A program made the position numbers and the translations under genes. 64,000 bases of DNA from Artocarpus heterophyllus (lineage: Eukaryota; Streptophyta; Magnoliopsida; Rosales; Moraceae), in the NCBI GenBank assembly GCA_025403435.1, contig CM046342.1, forward strand, positions 16,866,519 to 16,930,518, written 5' to 3'. Numbering within the stretch: the stretch's first letter is position 1; each line of letters starts with the position of its first letter. Positions 22,339 to 33,879 of this stretch are shown in pieces. The notes beneath the pieces are model-generated. The model was not told the origin of the DNA and ran no database searches. It saw nothing but the letters and a program-made list of their open reading frames with translations.

Positions 22339-23493
22339 ATGACACCTAGACGTTGTTCGACAGTTGACGCCGAGTTCAGAAACGATGAAGGCATGATGAG
22401 GTCTATGTTTGCGGCTTTCCAGTAGATGGCAACCAGGGCTAGACCAGAAGATTCTGATGTTGGTCGTCGGCATACGTACGTTAAGGAATACCAGCGTGTG
22501 TCTATTCTGACTTTTGATGGTAATGGGGATCCCCAGTTGGCAGAGTATTGGCTGGATTCGGTCTTGAAGCATTTGGATACCCTTGGTGTGCCTGAGGAGT
22601 ATCGTGTGGAGTTTGCTGCGTATAAGATCGAGGGTGGCGCTAACACTTGGTGGAAACAAGCTAAGCGTTTGAAACGCAGTGGCGATATCAGTTAGGACAG
22701 GTTCGAGGAGCTGTTCTATGATCGATATTTTCTGTAGGGGTATAGGGATCAGAAGGCAGCTGAGTTCTACAGGTTGCAGCAGAGTGATCTGTCAGTTCGA
22801 AAATATGAGGCAAGGTTCAATGAGTTGGCCAGGTTTGCTCCATCAGCTGTGGCATCGGAGCGTGAGAAGTGTATTAAGTTTCATGAAGAGCTCAAGGTTC
22901 CTATTTGGCGACAGTTGGTTGCTCTGCAACTTAGGAGTTTTGGAGAGCTTGTGTCGTCGGCGATATCTGTGGAGAATGATTATGTGCAGTATTGTGAGGA
23001 CCGAGCCAAGGCTTCAGGAGGACCGCAGAGGAGTGGTAGGAAGAGCACCAGTAGTCGTCCGACTCCGGGGAAGAGCAAGCAAGGTGGCGCGAACAGTGGT
23101 AGCAGCAGTTTGTCTGGCAGCGGGCGCAGCAATCCCTACAGCTTTCATTGTCATTTCTGTCAGCAGCCCAGACACATCAAGAGGAATTGCCCGATCAGGA
23201 GTGCCCATCTTGGATCTCAGACCGGGGAGGATGCCAGTCGTCAGTCTCAGCCTTAGACCCTACCTCCGCCTCAGCAGTACCCGCAGTTGCAGTATCCCTA
23301 GTTCTCTCCTCAGCAGTTCTCATATCCAGCACGAGGGCAGCAGCCGCAGCATTTCCAGTGCAGCGTCCCTCAGTATTGAGCACCGAGTAAAGCTATTATG
23401 CAGTCGTCTCCATCTCAGCAGCATCAGTAGAATAATCCTGGACCCAGCAATGTCGGTAGAGGAAAAGGAAAGGCACCAGTACAGGTTCATGCG
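22339..23493 (+). pseudogene. gag of the Tekay-type element
   Basis: ATG at 22339 opens the frame (MTPRRCSTVD). The capsid region reads AEYWLDSVLKHLDTLGVP, YKIEGGANTWWKQ and KYEARFNELARFAP, and a zinc knuckle CHFCQQPRHIKRNC (C-x2-C-x4-H-x4-C) lies near 23149-23190. In-frame stops are at 22423, 22693, 22735, 23254, 23299, 23377 and 23428. The protease follows in the same frame, as in this lineage. Confidence 0.88.
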
Positions 23494-24134
23494 ATGACAT
23501 TTGGAGGTTCAGATTCTCATGTTGGAAACGCTGTTGTCGATGGTACGATCTTGGTTTCTAGATCTTTAGCTCGCGTTATATTTGATACCAGTGCCTCCCA
23601 TTCTCTCATTTTGAGTTCTTTTATACATGCCTTGGGATTAGAGATAGAAGAGTTTAATAAACCCCTAGTCATAACTTCTCCCTTGAGACGGGTGTGTGTA
23701 AATTGTATGTGTAAATCTTGTAAAATAAAGATTGGGGATGAGATTTTAAAAAGTGATTTGATTATACTCCCTATGAGCTCCTATGATGTAATTCTACGGA
23801 TGGACTGGTTGTCCAGGTATAATGCAGTTGTGGACTGCCAACTTAGAAGAGTGACCCTAGTGTCTGATAGGGGGATGATGATCACTTACCAGGGTGGTGG
23901 TGATTGGTTAATGAGTGAGCGTCTCATGAAGTCGTGTTTAGGAGGGCAAAGGAATCTAGGTTGTTGTGCTTTTCTTGCCTACCTAGATTGCGAGCCCTAT
24001 GCTTTGAGAGGCAGTGTGGCGATTTCGGTGGTTGATGAGTTCGAGGATGTCTTCCCCAACGAGTTGCTAGGATTACCACCGCATCGGGAAATTGAGTTTG
24101 GTATCGAGTTGTTTCTGGGAACAACACCGATTTC
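23494..24134 (+). pseudogene. Aspartic protease region of the Tekay-type element
   Basis: Reads ARVIFDTSASHSLI, where the family motif is DSGAS or DTGAS; the glycine is replaced by serine, which should abolish activity. LILPMSSYDVILRMDWL downstream matches the ILGMDWL flap with Gly changed to Arg. The frame ends in a one-base deletion near 24132, just before the reverse transcriptase. Confidence 0.85.
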
Positions 24135-25608
24135 ATGGCACCTTATTGGATGGCGCCGGCAAAAATGAAAGAATTGAGGAAGCAACTTCAAGAGCTTGCT
24201 GATAAAGGGTATATTTGGAATAGCATATCTCTGTGGGGAGCACCGATTTTGTTTGCTAAGAAGCATGATGGGACTCTCAGGTTGTGTGTGGATTATCGGC
24301 AGCTGAATCGTGTTACGGTGAAGAACAAGTATCCCTTACCTAGGATTGATGAGTTGTTTGATCAGTTGGGAAGTTCGCAGTACTTCTTAAAGATTGATTT
24401 GCGGTCAGGTTATCATCAACTCAGGATTAAGAAAGAAGATATTCCCAAGACAGCTTTTAGGACTCGGTATGGGTACTTTGAGTTTTTGGTTATATCGTTT
24501 GGGTTGACGAATGCTCCAGAAGCTTTCATGGATTTGATGAACAGGATATTTAGGCCGTATCTGGATCAGTTCATGATCATGTTCATCGATGATATTCTTG
24601 TGTATTCTAAGACTTGGGAGGAGCATGAGCAGCATCTCTGGATCATGCTTCAGACTCTGCGGGAGCACCAGTTGTAAGCTAAGAGGGAAAAGTACAAGTT
24701 TTAGTTGACTGAGGTCAAGTTTCTAGGTCATGTCATCTTGGAGCACAGTATTTCTATGGATCCGTCCAAGATTGAAGCCATAGTGGAGTGGGAACGACCA
24801 AGGAATGTGGCAGAGATTCGCAGCTTCTTAGGTCTTGCTTGTTATTATAGGAAATTTGTAAAGGATTTTTCGAAGATTGCAGCTCCGTTGACGAGATTGA
24901 TCAAGAAAAATGTCAGGTTTGAGTGGAATGAGGATTGTGAGCTTGCTTTTTAGGAATTAAAGAACCGGTTGACTTCAGCTCTAGTGTTGGTTATTCCTAG
25001 CAGTGACGAGCCGTATGAGGTTTATGCAGATGCTTCAGGGCGAGGACTTGGGTGCGTGTTGATGTAGCATGGACGTGTGGTTGTGTACGGATCGAGACAG
25101 CTACGACCTCATGAGCAGAATTATCCTACTCACTATTTAGAGCTCGCGGCGGTGATTTATGCGCTGAAGATTTTGAGGTGTTACTTGTATGGAGTGTCGT
25201 TTTAGGTCTTCTCCTATCATAAGAGTTTGAGGTATTTGTTCACTCAGAGGGATCTCAATTTGAGGCAGCGTAGATGGGTAGAGTATATAGAGGATTATGA
25301 TTTTGCATTATAGTATCATCCCAGGAAAGCTAATGTGGTCGCGGACGCGCTTAGCAGGAAGTCTTCAGGGATTCTCGCTTGTTTGGCTTTTGAGGACTGG
25401 AGCAGGGATGCGACAGTGAACGAGTATAGGCTACGGTATCATGAAGACTGTGATCGAGTTTTGGTATATCATGTGGAGGCGACCTTAGCTCTTGTTTAGA
25501 TGGTGAAGCAAAGTCAGTGGCAGGATCGTCATTTGCAGGGGATTTGGTTGCGGATTCAGAACGGGAAGCAATTTGAAGAATGGAGCATGTATGCAGATGG
25601 ATCTTGTA
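24135..25608 (+). pseudogene. Reverse transcriptase and RNase H of the Tekay-type element
   Basis: Reverse-transcriptase motifs: [59 protein letters not shown], and the catalytic FIDDILVYS near 24584-24610. RNase H follows: YADASGRGLG near 25023 and [11 protein letters not shown] near 25138, ending KANVVADALSRK near 25330-25365. Stops at 24675, 24702, 24951, 25065, 25203, 25311 and 25497. Catalytic residues are otherwise preserved, so inactivation came by truncation. Confidence 0.9.
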
Positions 25609-26921
25609 TTTCCAGGAGCATCTTGCAGTTCCAGCTATCGCCGAGGTGAGGAAAGCCATTTTGGACGAAGCTCATAGGTCTCAGTTCGCTATTCATTCAG
25701 GAAACACAAAGATGTATCGCGATTTGAAAAGGCAATATTGGTGGAGAGGCATAAAGAAAGATGTTCGAGAGTACATGGTCAAGTGTTCGACGTGTCTTTA
25801 GGTGAAAGCCAAGCATCAGAAGCCTACAGGTCAGCTTTAACCGCTTCCTATTCTAGGTTGGAAATGGGAGCATGTGATGATGGATTTTCTCACAGGTTTG
25901 CTCAGGATGGAGCAGCGACATGATGCAGTTTGGGTCGTGGTCGACAGGTTGACAAATCGGCGCATTTCATTCCATTTAGGTCGACATGTTCGAGGAAGGT
26001 TCTCGGGGATTTGTATCTGCAGAACATTGTGAGGTTGCATGGAGTTCCTTTGTCCATCACCTCTGATCGAGACACCAGGTTTAATGCTAAGTACTGGAGG
26101 AGTTTTCATGAGGCTTTGGGTATAGATTTTAACTTTAGTACGGTGTTTCATCCTCAGACTGATGGGCAGTCTAAGCTGGTTATTCAGATTCTTGAGGATA
26201 TGTTGCGTGCCTGTGCGTTAGACTTTGGCAGAAATTGGAGGCAATGTTTGCATCTGGCGGAGTTCGCATACAACAATAGCTATCAGGCGAGTATTGGTAT
26301 GGCACCGTTTGAGGCGTTGTATGGACGACCGTGTTGGTCACCTGTGTGTTAGGCCGAGCTGAACGATAGGGTTATTCTTGGCCGGATGAGATCCGTGATA
26401 GCAACGAGAAAGTCGCGGTGATTCGAGATCGATTGAGGGCAGCTCAGAGTCGACAGAAGAGTTACGTGGATAGGAGACGTAGACCCTTAGAGTTCACGGT
26501 TGGAGATTTTTTTCTCTTGAAGGTATCGCCTGGTAAGGGAACTATGCGGTTCGAAGTGAGTGGGAAGCTCACGCCGAGGTATATTGGGCCATTCGAGATC
26601 ACTCAGCGTGTTGGTGTGGTTGCTTATTGGCTTGATCTTCCGCCCGAACTTTCTCATGTTCACAACGTGTTTCATGTGTCGATGCTTAGGAAGTGTCCGC
26701 CTGAGCAAGGTAAGGTAGTTTCATTTCACGATGTGCAGGTTTAGGAAGATATGACGTACGAAGAAGTGTCGATTCAGATCATCGACCAGAAAGTAATTAG
26801 TTTGCGTCGTCGTGAGATACCGTTGGTAAAGGTCGTGTGGCAGCATCACGGGGTTGATGAAGCCACCTAGGAACTAGAGTCGAGTATACGGGGATTGTAT
26901 CCGCATTTGTTTTGTTTCTGA
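25609..26921 (+). pseudogene. Integrase and chromodomain region of the Tekay-type element
   Basis: Zinc-binding H-H-C-C region (HSGNTKMYRDLKRQYWW, CSTC), then the core with MMDFLTG, DRDTRF and HPQTDGQSK, then EFAYNNSYQASIGMAPFEAL. The C terminus has VSPGKGTMRFEVSGKLTPRY, HNVFHVSMLRK and the chromodomain-like PLVKVVWQHHGVDEAT, ending at TGA 26919-26921. One-base deletions lie near 25608, 25955 and 26382; stops at 25799, 25838, 26350, 26742 and 26868. Confidence 0.88.
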
Positions 26922-26952
26922 AATGAGATGTAAATTTCGAGGGCAAAATTTC

Positions 26953-26969
26953 TTTTAGGGGTGGAGAGT
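26953..26969 (+). other. Polypurine tract of the Tekay-type element
   Basis: TTTTAGGGGTGGAGAGT sits directly before the 3' LTR, the usual plus-strand primer position. The similar AGGGGTGGAGAG is common in this lineage. Confidence 0.7.
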
Positions 26970-29153
26970 TGTAACGCCCCGGAATTTATTTAATGTTATT
27001 GTAATATAAATGATAAATTAGTGTGCCATAATTAATGTTTCAACATTAATTTGATTACTTGGTTGGATTTTGATTTTTTGGTTGTTTTGTTAATTTGATG
27101 AATTCAAATAATTTCTTGTTGTTTTAAAAAATGATGTTTTGAGATTTAAAACACAACAATTTGTGAAATGTTAAAAATATTCCGTTTTACAAAACCGTGG
27201 GTGGCACATGGTTTTCGCACAGTAAAACCGCCCATAAATTTCCTCTATTTATTTCCTTTTTCCCCTCCTCTCCCCTCACTCTCCCTGATCTCACTCTCTC
27301 TCTCTCTCTCTCTCGCCTGAGACTTTCTCGTTCTCTCTCAAATTCTCTCTCAAATTTTTGAATCAAAATTCGATCCAAGCTTCAGGTTAGCAAGGAGGAA
27401 GCTCGGGAACGTGATTTGGCAATCAAAAATGTGGATTTAAAGCTTCGATTCAAGGTTAGTTTTGAAATTTCTAAACTTTTTCAAAATTTTAAATTTTGTG
27501 CATTTTTGAAATCTAGGTTTGCTTGGGCTTAGAAAACCTTTGATTTGAGTTAAATGAACTTAGAACAACTAGAATCTAAGCTTGGATTGAAGAAAAATGG
27601 ATTGGATTCAAGATTTTTCATTTTTCTCCTCATTTTCTCATTTTTGGATTTTTGAGATTTTTGAGTTTAAATCTTGTTTAAATGAGTTTAAAAGTGTTCT
27701 AGCATGTTTTTCTATCAACTATGATTGTTTTCCATGCTTGGGATTTGAGAAAAAATGGTTAAAATCAAGATTTGGATTTTGGGGGAATCGAAAATTCGTG
27801 GCTGAATTTCTGGGTTTTTCTAGTTCGGCAGGCCGAACTACATGTTCGACATGCCGGATTAAGGATCGACAGGCCGGTGTTCATCTATTCGGTAGGCCGA
27901 ACTTGAGAATGTCCGACCGACCGGACCTGGTTTCTAGCAGGCCGAACTTTGCAGTTCGGCCGGCCGAAGCAGGGAGTCCGACAAGCCGGCCGTGCATAGA
28001 AAATTTTGTGATTTTTTGCCCGTTTTCACTGTTTTGAACCCCGATTTAAATTCCAACCTCATAGAATGATTTTAAAGATACAAATGGCACACTAGGACAT
28101 CATGAAATGGTTTAGTAACATAGAATGACTTGAACTAGATATTGATCGACTTAGTTTGTATCTAGGATCGTTCGTGGTTCCGCGGAGCTAACGTATAGCG
28201 GACCGGGATTACGGTGTGGGGCACCGGTATGAGTATTGAGGTAGGAATTCTACCCCATTCCTTGGTAGCCTAGTTTCAAAATGCTTTGGCTTTGAAAGGG
28301 ATTTCTATTAAAATGTTTTCAACGGTTTTTTGAAAATGAATTTATCGGTTATATTTTAATATATCGTGAACTGAAATGGACTTCATAATAAATGTAAATG
28401 ACAATACTCGGTAATTGGGTTTTGAATGATGATGGAAATAAACACATAGGCATGATGCCATATCAGAGATCGGGTCATGTAGCGATCGACCTTGGGGGCA
28501 GGTCCCGAAACCCAGCTGGGCCACTACGGTGGTGATATTCTTATGGTTTGCCTAGGAAAAGAAAATGATAATTCTGGTTGTACGAGTAAACTGTTCTGGG
28601 TAAGAACGGTTTTATTCAAATTTATTTATTTATTCAAGGTTTCTTTTAAATAATTCCTGAATAATGAAATGTTTCTTTAAATTAAATTATTTTATAAAAT
28701 ATAGTCCTACTGAGCCTTTCGCTCACATTTTATTTGTTTTAAATTTTCCCCCTTCTAGGTGGTTTTCCATTTAGGTTTGGAGAGGATTCAACGGACAGGA
28801 CCCAGGAGCAATAGAGGGACTAGTAGATTAATTTGTATTATTTAAATCAAGGCATGTAAGGTTTTAACTTTATTTGTACTTGGACTGTGATTGTATTTAT
28901 GATATTGTCAGTACCATGTGTGTACACAAGTTGTGGGTCTGTGGGACCCATACTCGCAACTTTATTGTTTTATTATTATTCGTTTAATGATTTCAATTGC
29001 TTAATGTATATGAACTTTTTTATATGGTGTTGTTTTGAAAACCTCATATTTTATTACTTAATTCAACCCTTATACTCTTGATTTTTAATTAAATTCTCCT
29101 TTAATTAATTTAAATAATCCGCCACGTCACCTCCCGTACTCCGAGGCGTGACA
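26970..29153 (+). repeat. 3' LTR of the Tekay-type element
   Basis: 2184 bp. Compared with the 5' LTR it has a longer TC dinucleotide run (about 27295-27315) and an extra ~24 bp of palindrome-type sequence near 27836-27860. Most base differences that I see are C/T or G/A changes. Confidence 0.93.
27822..27995. repeat. GC-rich palindrome cluster in the 3' LTR
   Basis: Counterpart of 20925-21075, with one additional unit and several units eroded by G-to-A or C-to-T changes (for example GATCGACAGGCCGG against GATCGGCAGGCCGG). Confidence 0.8.
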
Positions 29154-29162
29154 AACATGCTC
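29154..29162. mobile_element. Tourist-like MITE, right end (split by the gypsy element)
   Basis: AACATGCTC, of which the first five bases are the gypsy target duplication. It ends at TTA 29163-29165, which also serves as the left flank of the next MITE. Confidence 0.65.
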
Positions 29163-29165
29163 TTA

Positions 29166-29629
29166 GGGCATATTTACCAAACCCCTAAAAGAATGTAACG
29201 AAAAAGTTAATGAGATTGTAAAGGAAAGAAAAGGAATGGGAGTAAGCATCATTCATTCCCTTACTAGTATTTACTTATTTATTTGATAGCGTAATAGGAA
29301 ACAATCCTATTCCCTTTTTAATGTTTACTAACTTAGGGATGAGGATTATATTTAATGTTATTACTAAAATATCCTTTTTCATATGACTAAAAGCTGTTAA
29401 ATAGTAACATTTGAATTTGAAGATTTCAGTAAATATGATATTCATTCCCTTTGATAAGAAATCAATACTGAAAGGAATGAAAGGATTGGTATTCTCTTTT
29501 CTCATTCCTTATATCATGTGGAGCCCATAAAACTCTCATTACTAGTTTTGTAAGTAAATACATTATTTAAAGAAAAAGGGGAATCACTCTTTACTTTCCT
29601 TTTTCTTTTGATGTACAGTAAACATGCCC
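29166..29629. mobile_element. Tourist-like MITE
   Basis: 464 bp with ends GGGCATATTTAC and GTAAACATGCCC (11 of 12 as inverted repeat), flanked by TTA (29163-29165 and 29630-29632). The interior is rich in GGAATG/CATTCC motifs, as usual in this class. No transposase. Confidence 0.8.
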
Positions 29630-29632
29630 TTA

Positions 29633-30752
29633 GTAACCCTTGCTGGGAATGGACTTGTCAAAGAAAAGTTGGTTTTCTAAGATAAGGGCTGAAATGAATT
29701 GACATAGCTGCTTAAACTATTTAAAGCAAATTAGCATGCACCTTAACTTTTCTTAATGGTTATCCAATCTTATACATGGTTTATTAGTGGCACCATTTTG
29801 CAGCCAACATACCTTCTAATTTATATCTAGAATACCCGCACACAATGCCGAATAAATTTAGGTTATCACCACTCATTTGACTTACTAATTTTAGTGTATT
29901 TGCTTGTACCAAAATTTTCAAGCACCTAAATATATATTTCTAATCTTTGATAAGAACCAAAACTTCATATTTTTCTATAACTCTTCAAAAACACATTTAA
30001 ACATTAAATAAGATAATCCATTACTTAATTGAACTCCAACTAATCATAACTTAATCCGAAGAGCTAAATATTGAAAATGGTGCCTAATTGGGGTTTATAG
30101 TATAGAACTTCACATACTTTATATTATTCGTAACATCATTCTGCAAAGGTTTCTCAGCTTAAAATAATGACCCTTGAACCTACCAATTCCAGAACGATTT
30201 TGACCCCGTTTGACATAAAATTAACACTTCTACCCATAACTTTCCTTAGAACTATATTTGAGCTTGAATATTTATTTCATAACCTGCAGATGCCAAACAC
30301 TCTGAGAATGCTTTGCCATTCTTTCGTATACTGGATCTTTGTTGTTAGCAGTATTGCATATAATATGAAAAATAAACAAACAATGCTATTAACAAAATAT
30401 TACAAAAGGAGAAACAAGTACAACTAAAAATCTTCAACTGAAAAACACAAAATCTGGGCGTCGAGACATGTGAAATACATACTTTTCTTAAAACAGATTC
30501 GCTCTCTCCTCGGGTGCTTAAGATCATGTTGAGCATTTGTCCCTCAGGATACAACGACGATCGAGCAGGACTTCGGTATCAAAAACACTACTCTGACAAA
30601 CTTGAACCATGTCTTCCCTCTATCATCAAAAACCTATGCTCTAAGAACAAACTTAAGCACCTAAGAAAACTAGAGAGAATAGAGAGAATTTCTAAATTAT
30701 TGTGTCTATAAATGATTTGAGAATAGCCTCCTTTATAGGCTCATGAGAGGGG
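29633..30752. other. Intergenic DNA
   Basis: No gene or element end recognised. Composition is AT-rich and short open frames on both strands look random. The final five bases (30748-30752, AGGGG) are the target duplication of the solo LTR that follows. Confidence 0.5.
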
Positions 30753-31419
30753 TGTTGCAGATATGGAGCCAAATCAACCTATCAAAAGAGAAAAAAAAAA
30801 AAATTGCTGCGCGGGGGCAGAGGCACAACGCCGCGGCGTCCAAAAACGAGCGCCGCGGAGCCCGAACCAGTGCCGCAGAGCCCAAAACAAGGGCCGCGGC
30901 GCCTGTTTGAGAACAAACCAGCGCCACGGCGCCCAAAATGAGGGCTACGATGCCCAAAGTCTGGTTTGTTGCAAAATTTTGAGTTAGAGTCAAACTCAAA
31001 CGCCCCAAAAACAAAAAACTACTAGGGTTTCCCATTAGTTGCTATTTTTCTCTTCCTTTGGCTATAAATAGACATAAGGTGGCTAGGGTTGGGTGTGTGT
31101 GAGATTGAGAGTGGCATTATTTTGTAAGAGGCATAATTCTTGAGAGCTCCATCCTTGAGAGAGAAAAATTCCCATAGGGTGCTAGATAGAAGAGAGTTTT
31201 GGTAAGCACAATTTAAGAGTGTATGAGAAACTTCTCTTGTAATCTGTAATCTACTTCATCATAGTGGAATCTGCAAGCGGCGAAAACAAGACGTAGTCTC
31301 AATTTTGGACGAATCTGTATAAAAATTTGGTGTCTCTTTTTCTTCTTTTCTCCTATTTATTTTCTGCAATTGTCCGTTCTTGCGATCTTTGGAATTAGGA
31401 GTCGCCTAATTTCCCAACA
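30753..31419 (+). mobile_element. Solo LTR, copia-like
   Basis: 667 bp, TGTTGCAG ... CCCAACA, with the 5 bp inverted terminus TGTTG/CAACA and a perfect 5 bp target duplication AGGGG (30748-30752 and 31420-31424). It has a TATA box (CTATAAATAGA, about 31062-31072) and an ATCATAGTGGA segment near 31259 of a kind I associate with plant copia LTRs. No internal region adjoins it, so it arose by LTR-LTR recombination. Confidence 0.85.
30824..30955. repeat. GCGCCGCGGCGCC-type palindrome array in the solo LTR
   Basis: About six units spaced about 23 bases apart, each a variant of GCGCCGCGGCGCC followed by an A-rich linker (CAAAAC or similar): near 30829, 30850, 30871, 30893, 30921 and 30944. The array ends ~110 bp upstream of the TATA box. 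It is a GC island in AT-rich DNA. Confidence 0.85.
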
Positions 31420-31424
31420 AGGGG

Positions 31425-33142
31425 TGTTACAATGCATGAAATTAAGAGAATTAATCCAAAATTAATTCAAAAATAATGAGAAAAAACTCAAAGGTGACAA
31501 CCTTTGAAATTAATGTTTAATTTGCCCAATTTTTGTCCAGATTTATACACCAATGTGCAGAAATCCAACAGTCATATTGGCTGTTTATATTCTAGAATGA
31601 ATGCAAAATAACTCCAGATTTAAAGTTAGAAAAAAGAAATTTTTACTCAAAAGTTACAACTTTTGAAATTCATGTTTAATTTGCCCATTTTTCAGTCCAA
31701 ATTCGTGCAGCAGTCATATTGTTTATTCAAGAATGAATGTGAAATAATTCCAGACTTAAAGTTGGAAAAAACAAATAAAAGATATGCAAAATTGGACCCC
31801 TAAGAGGGCGAGCCCAACGGTCCAACATTTGCGTCACTTACGTCGTGCGGGAACACACATTAGGCCCTTGCCTATTGGGCTGAATGATTTGTACTCCCTT
31901 GCTTGTAAGAGAGCCTCTTAGGTACATATTCTTATCCAAAAGCTATGGTACAAATCCATTTAAACTCCACCAAGGCAACACCATAGTGGGACTCCAATTG
32001 TTTACTATATTTGTCAACAAACCAATTCCAATAGACATAATTTGAACATCAATTTCTCCTTTATCCGATAACTATTTTAAGTGTGTGAATATATAATTTC
32101 GATCTTCTCGCGACGTAGACCACAACTCTACCAAGACCCGTCACATATACGAAAAGGGTCCCACTCTAATATGGGCCTCAAAATGGTTCAAGACAATAGT
32201 TTATCAAACCATTTTCTAACATTTTTTGGGGAACCATGAATCTATTTATCTGTGCAATAGCATAAATTGCAGATGGTGACTTTCGAGCATAATACACACT
32301 TTTGACATGAATAATGTATCCCAAATGATTGAGTAATTTCATAAAATAATGTAATGTATTAATCCTAGATGCCAGTTTGACTTCAGGGTTGAGTGAAGAT
32401 GATGTTGAACGGACAAGCGTAGAATCTTAGAGCCTATTTAGTTTGAACTAGCAATTGAAATTTTATGAGGAAAAATACTATAAAAAACAGTTTTAACTAC
32501 ATTACAAAACATGCTATTAGTTTTAAGTCTACTAAAGCAATCTCAAGTATTACATATTTGGATGGGTCATCCTTGTTGTTGGAATCGTATGGGTTGGAAG
32601 TGAAGAATGTAAGGGCCCGGTTTAGTAGTATTTTTAAAATGAAAATTAGATAGTACCTTTTTAAAACTAATTATAGTAAATAGCAAGTTTTAAAAATATT
32701 TATATTAAATATCAAATTTATAGTATAAATAATTTATTTACCTCTTTATTTATAGTGTGAACAATTCTTATTTAATAGTAAATAGATTTAAAAAGAAACA
32801 AATAATTTTTTTGCTCTATTGTTTACAATATAAATAATTCTTATTTACAAAGTAAATAAGTTATTTACCTCATAAATTTTTGCAATTTACTAGATAGTCT
32901 CAAAAACTGATATTTATTTCAAAAAATTTTAAAAATATACTATGTCTCTCATTTTCACTTTTTAAAATAGTTTTTTGTTTTGGTAAACATATGGACATGT
33001 GAATATTTTGGAAAATATATGGGACTAGTTTTGAAATTATATTTGATTATACATGGTAGTGTGTTTTTGAAAACAAAATATTTTTTTTAATAAAAGTTAA
33101 ACTGAACAGAATAAAAAATTTTTAAAAAAAATCCTTTGATGA
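31425..33142. other. Intergenic DNA with a diverged tandem duplication
   Basis: Two adjacent ~150 bp copies are visible (about 31482-31630 and 31650-31770), sharing TTTAATTTGCCCA, CAGTCATATTG and AGAATGAATG blocks. The following segment 31800-32230 has many GGGCC/GGCCC words and may be old LTR sequence, but no ends were found. No gene supported. Confidence 0.45.
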
Positions 33143-33150
33143 ATTGCCCT

Positions 33151-33725
33151 TAGAGGTGACAATAATCATGTTCATGTCGGCACGTTTACAGCACGACATG
33201 TTTAGCCCAAACACGAACACGATACGATTAATAAACGTGCTAGAAATGCAAACACAAACACAACACGCCTATAGTATGTGTAACACGGCACGACACGATT
33301 AACAAGATTATTAAACGTGCCGTAACAGGTTGGCACGATAACAACACGCATATGACACGTTTATGATCCAATTAACTAAAAATTAAAAAAAATTTAAAAA
33401 ATTAAAAAATTTTAAAAAAAGCCAATAAAAAATTAATAAAAACACAATATCTAATTAATACTAACCTATTATAAATATTTCAAATATTTTTATTTTTAAG
33501 TTTAAATGTGTTATAAATGGATGAGTCGTGTTGTGCCGTGTTAACACGTTTACAGCCCGTTTAATTAAACGTGTTAAGGCGTGTTTAGCATGTTAGCACC
33601 GTTTATTATCATGTTATTCATGCCAACCAATTTATGGCAAAATTAATAAACGTGCGGTCTAAACCCATTTAGCTCGTATCGTTTTTATACCGTGTCATCG
33701 TGCCATGTCCGAATTGCCGTCCCTA
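33151..33725. mobile_element. hAT-like MITE
   Basis: 575 bp. Ends TAGAGGTGACAATAATCATG and, reverse complemented, TAGGGACGGCAATTCGGACA. The interior has repeated CACGACACG, CGTGTT and ACACGTTTA words symmetric about an AT-rich middle. The 8 bp flanks ATTGCCCT (33143-33150) and ATTGCTCC (33726-33733) agree at 6 of 8, consistent with a decayed hAT target duplication. Confidence 0.65.
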
Positions 33726-33879
33726 ATTGCTCCCCTCCTTCCCTCTCTTCCTCTCTCAGCCCCCTGACAACCATACACCATCCGCTACTAGAAATTGTAG
33801 GTTACATACACCCATTTAAGGACTTTTTTTTTTTTTTGAAAACCAGAAGTGGACCAATTGAATGACCTTCCTTTGTTCA

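Larger units (their letters stand above)
20096..29153 (+). mobile_element. Ty3/gypsy chromovirus of Tekay type, complete but decayed
   Basis: 9058 bp: 5' LTR 20096-22233, tRNA-Met-type primer site 22237-22248, one gag-pol frame 22339-26921, polypurine tract near 26953-26969, 3' LTR 26970-29153. Target duplications are AATAT (20091-20095) and AACAT (29154-29158). Domain order gag, protease, reverse transcriptase, RNase H, integrase, and a C-terminal chromodomain-like segment (IPLVKVVWQHHGVDEAT) places it among chromoviruses, closest to Tekay/Del. It cannot make its proteins: 19 in-frame stops and four one-base deletions. Confidence 0.93.

Noticed and set aside
22255..22659. Minus-strand 134-codon frames opposite gag
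   Set aside because: Shadows of the gag frame; no domain.
31800..32230. Segment with many GGGCC/GGCCC words as a possible LTR
   Set aside because: No terminal TG...CA pair or target duplication could be fixed.
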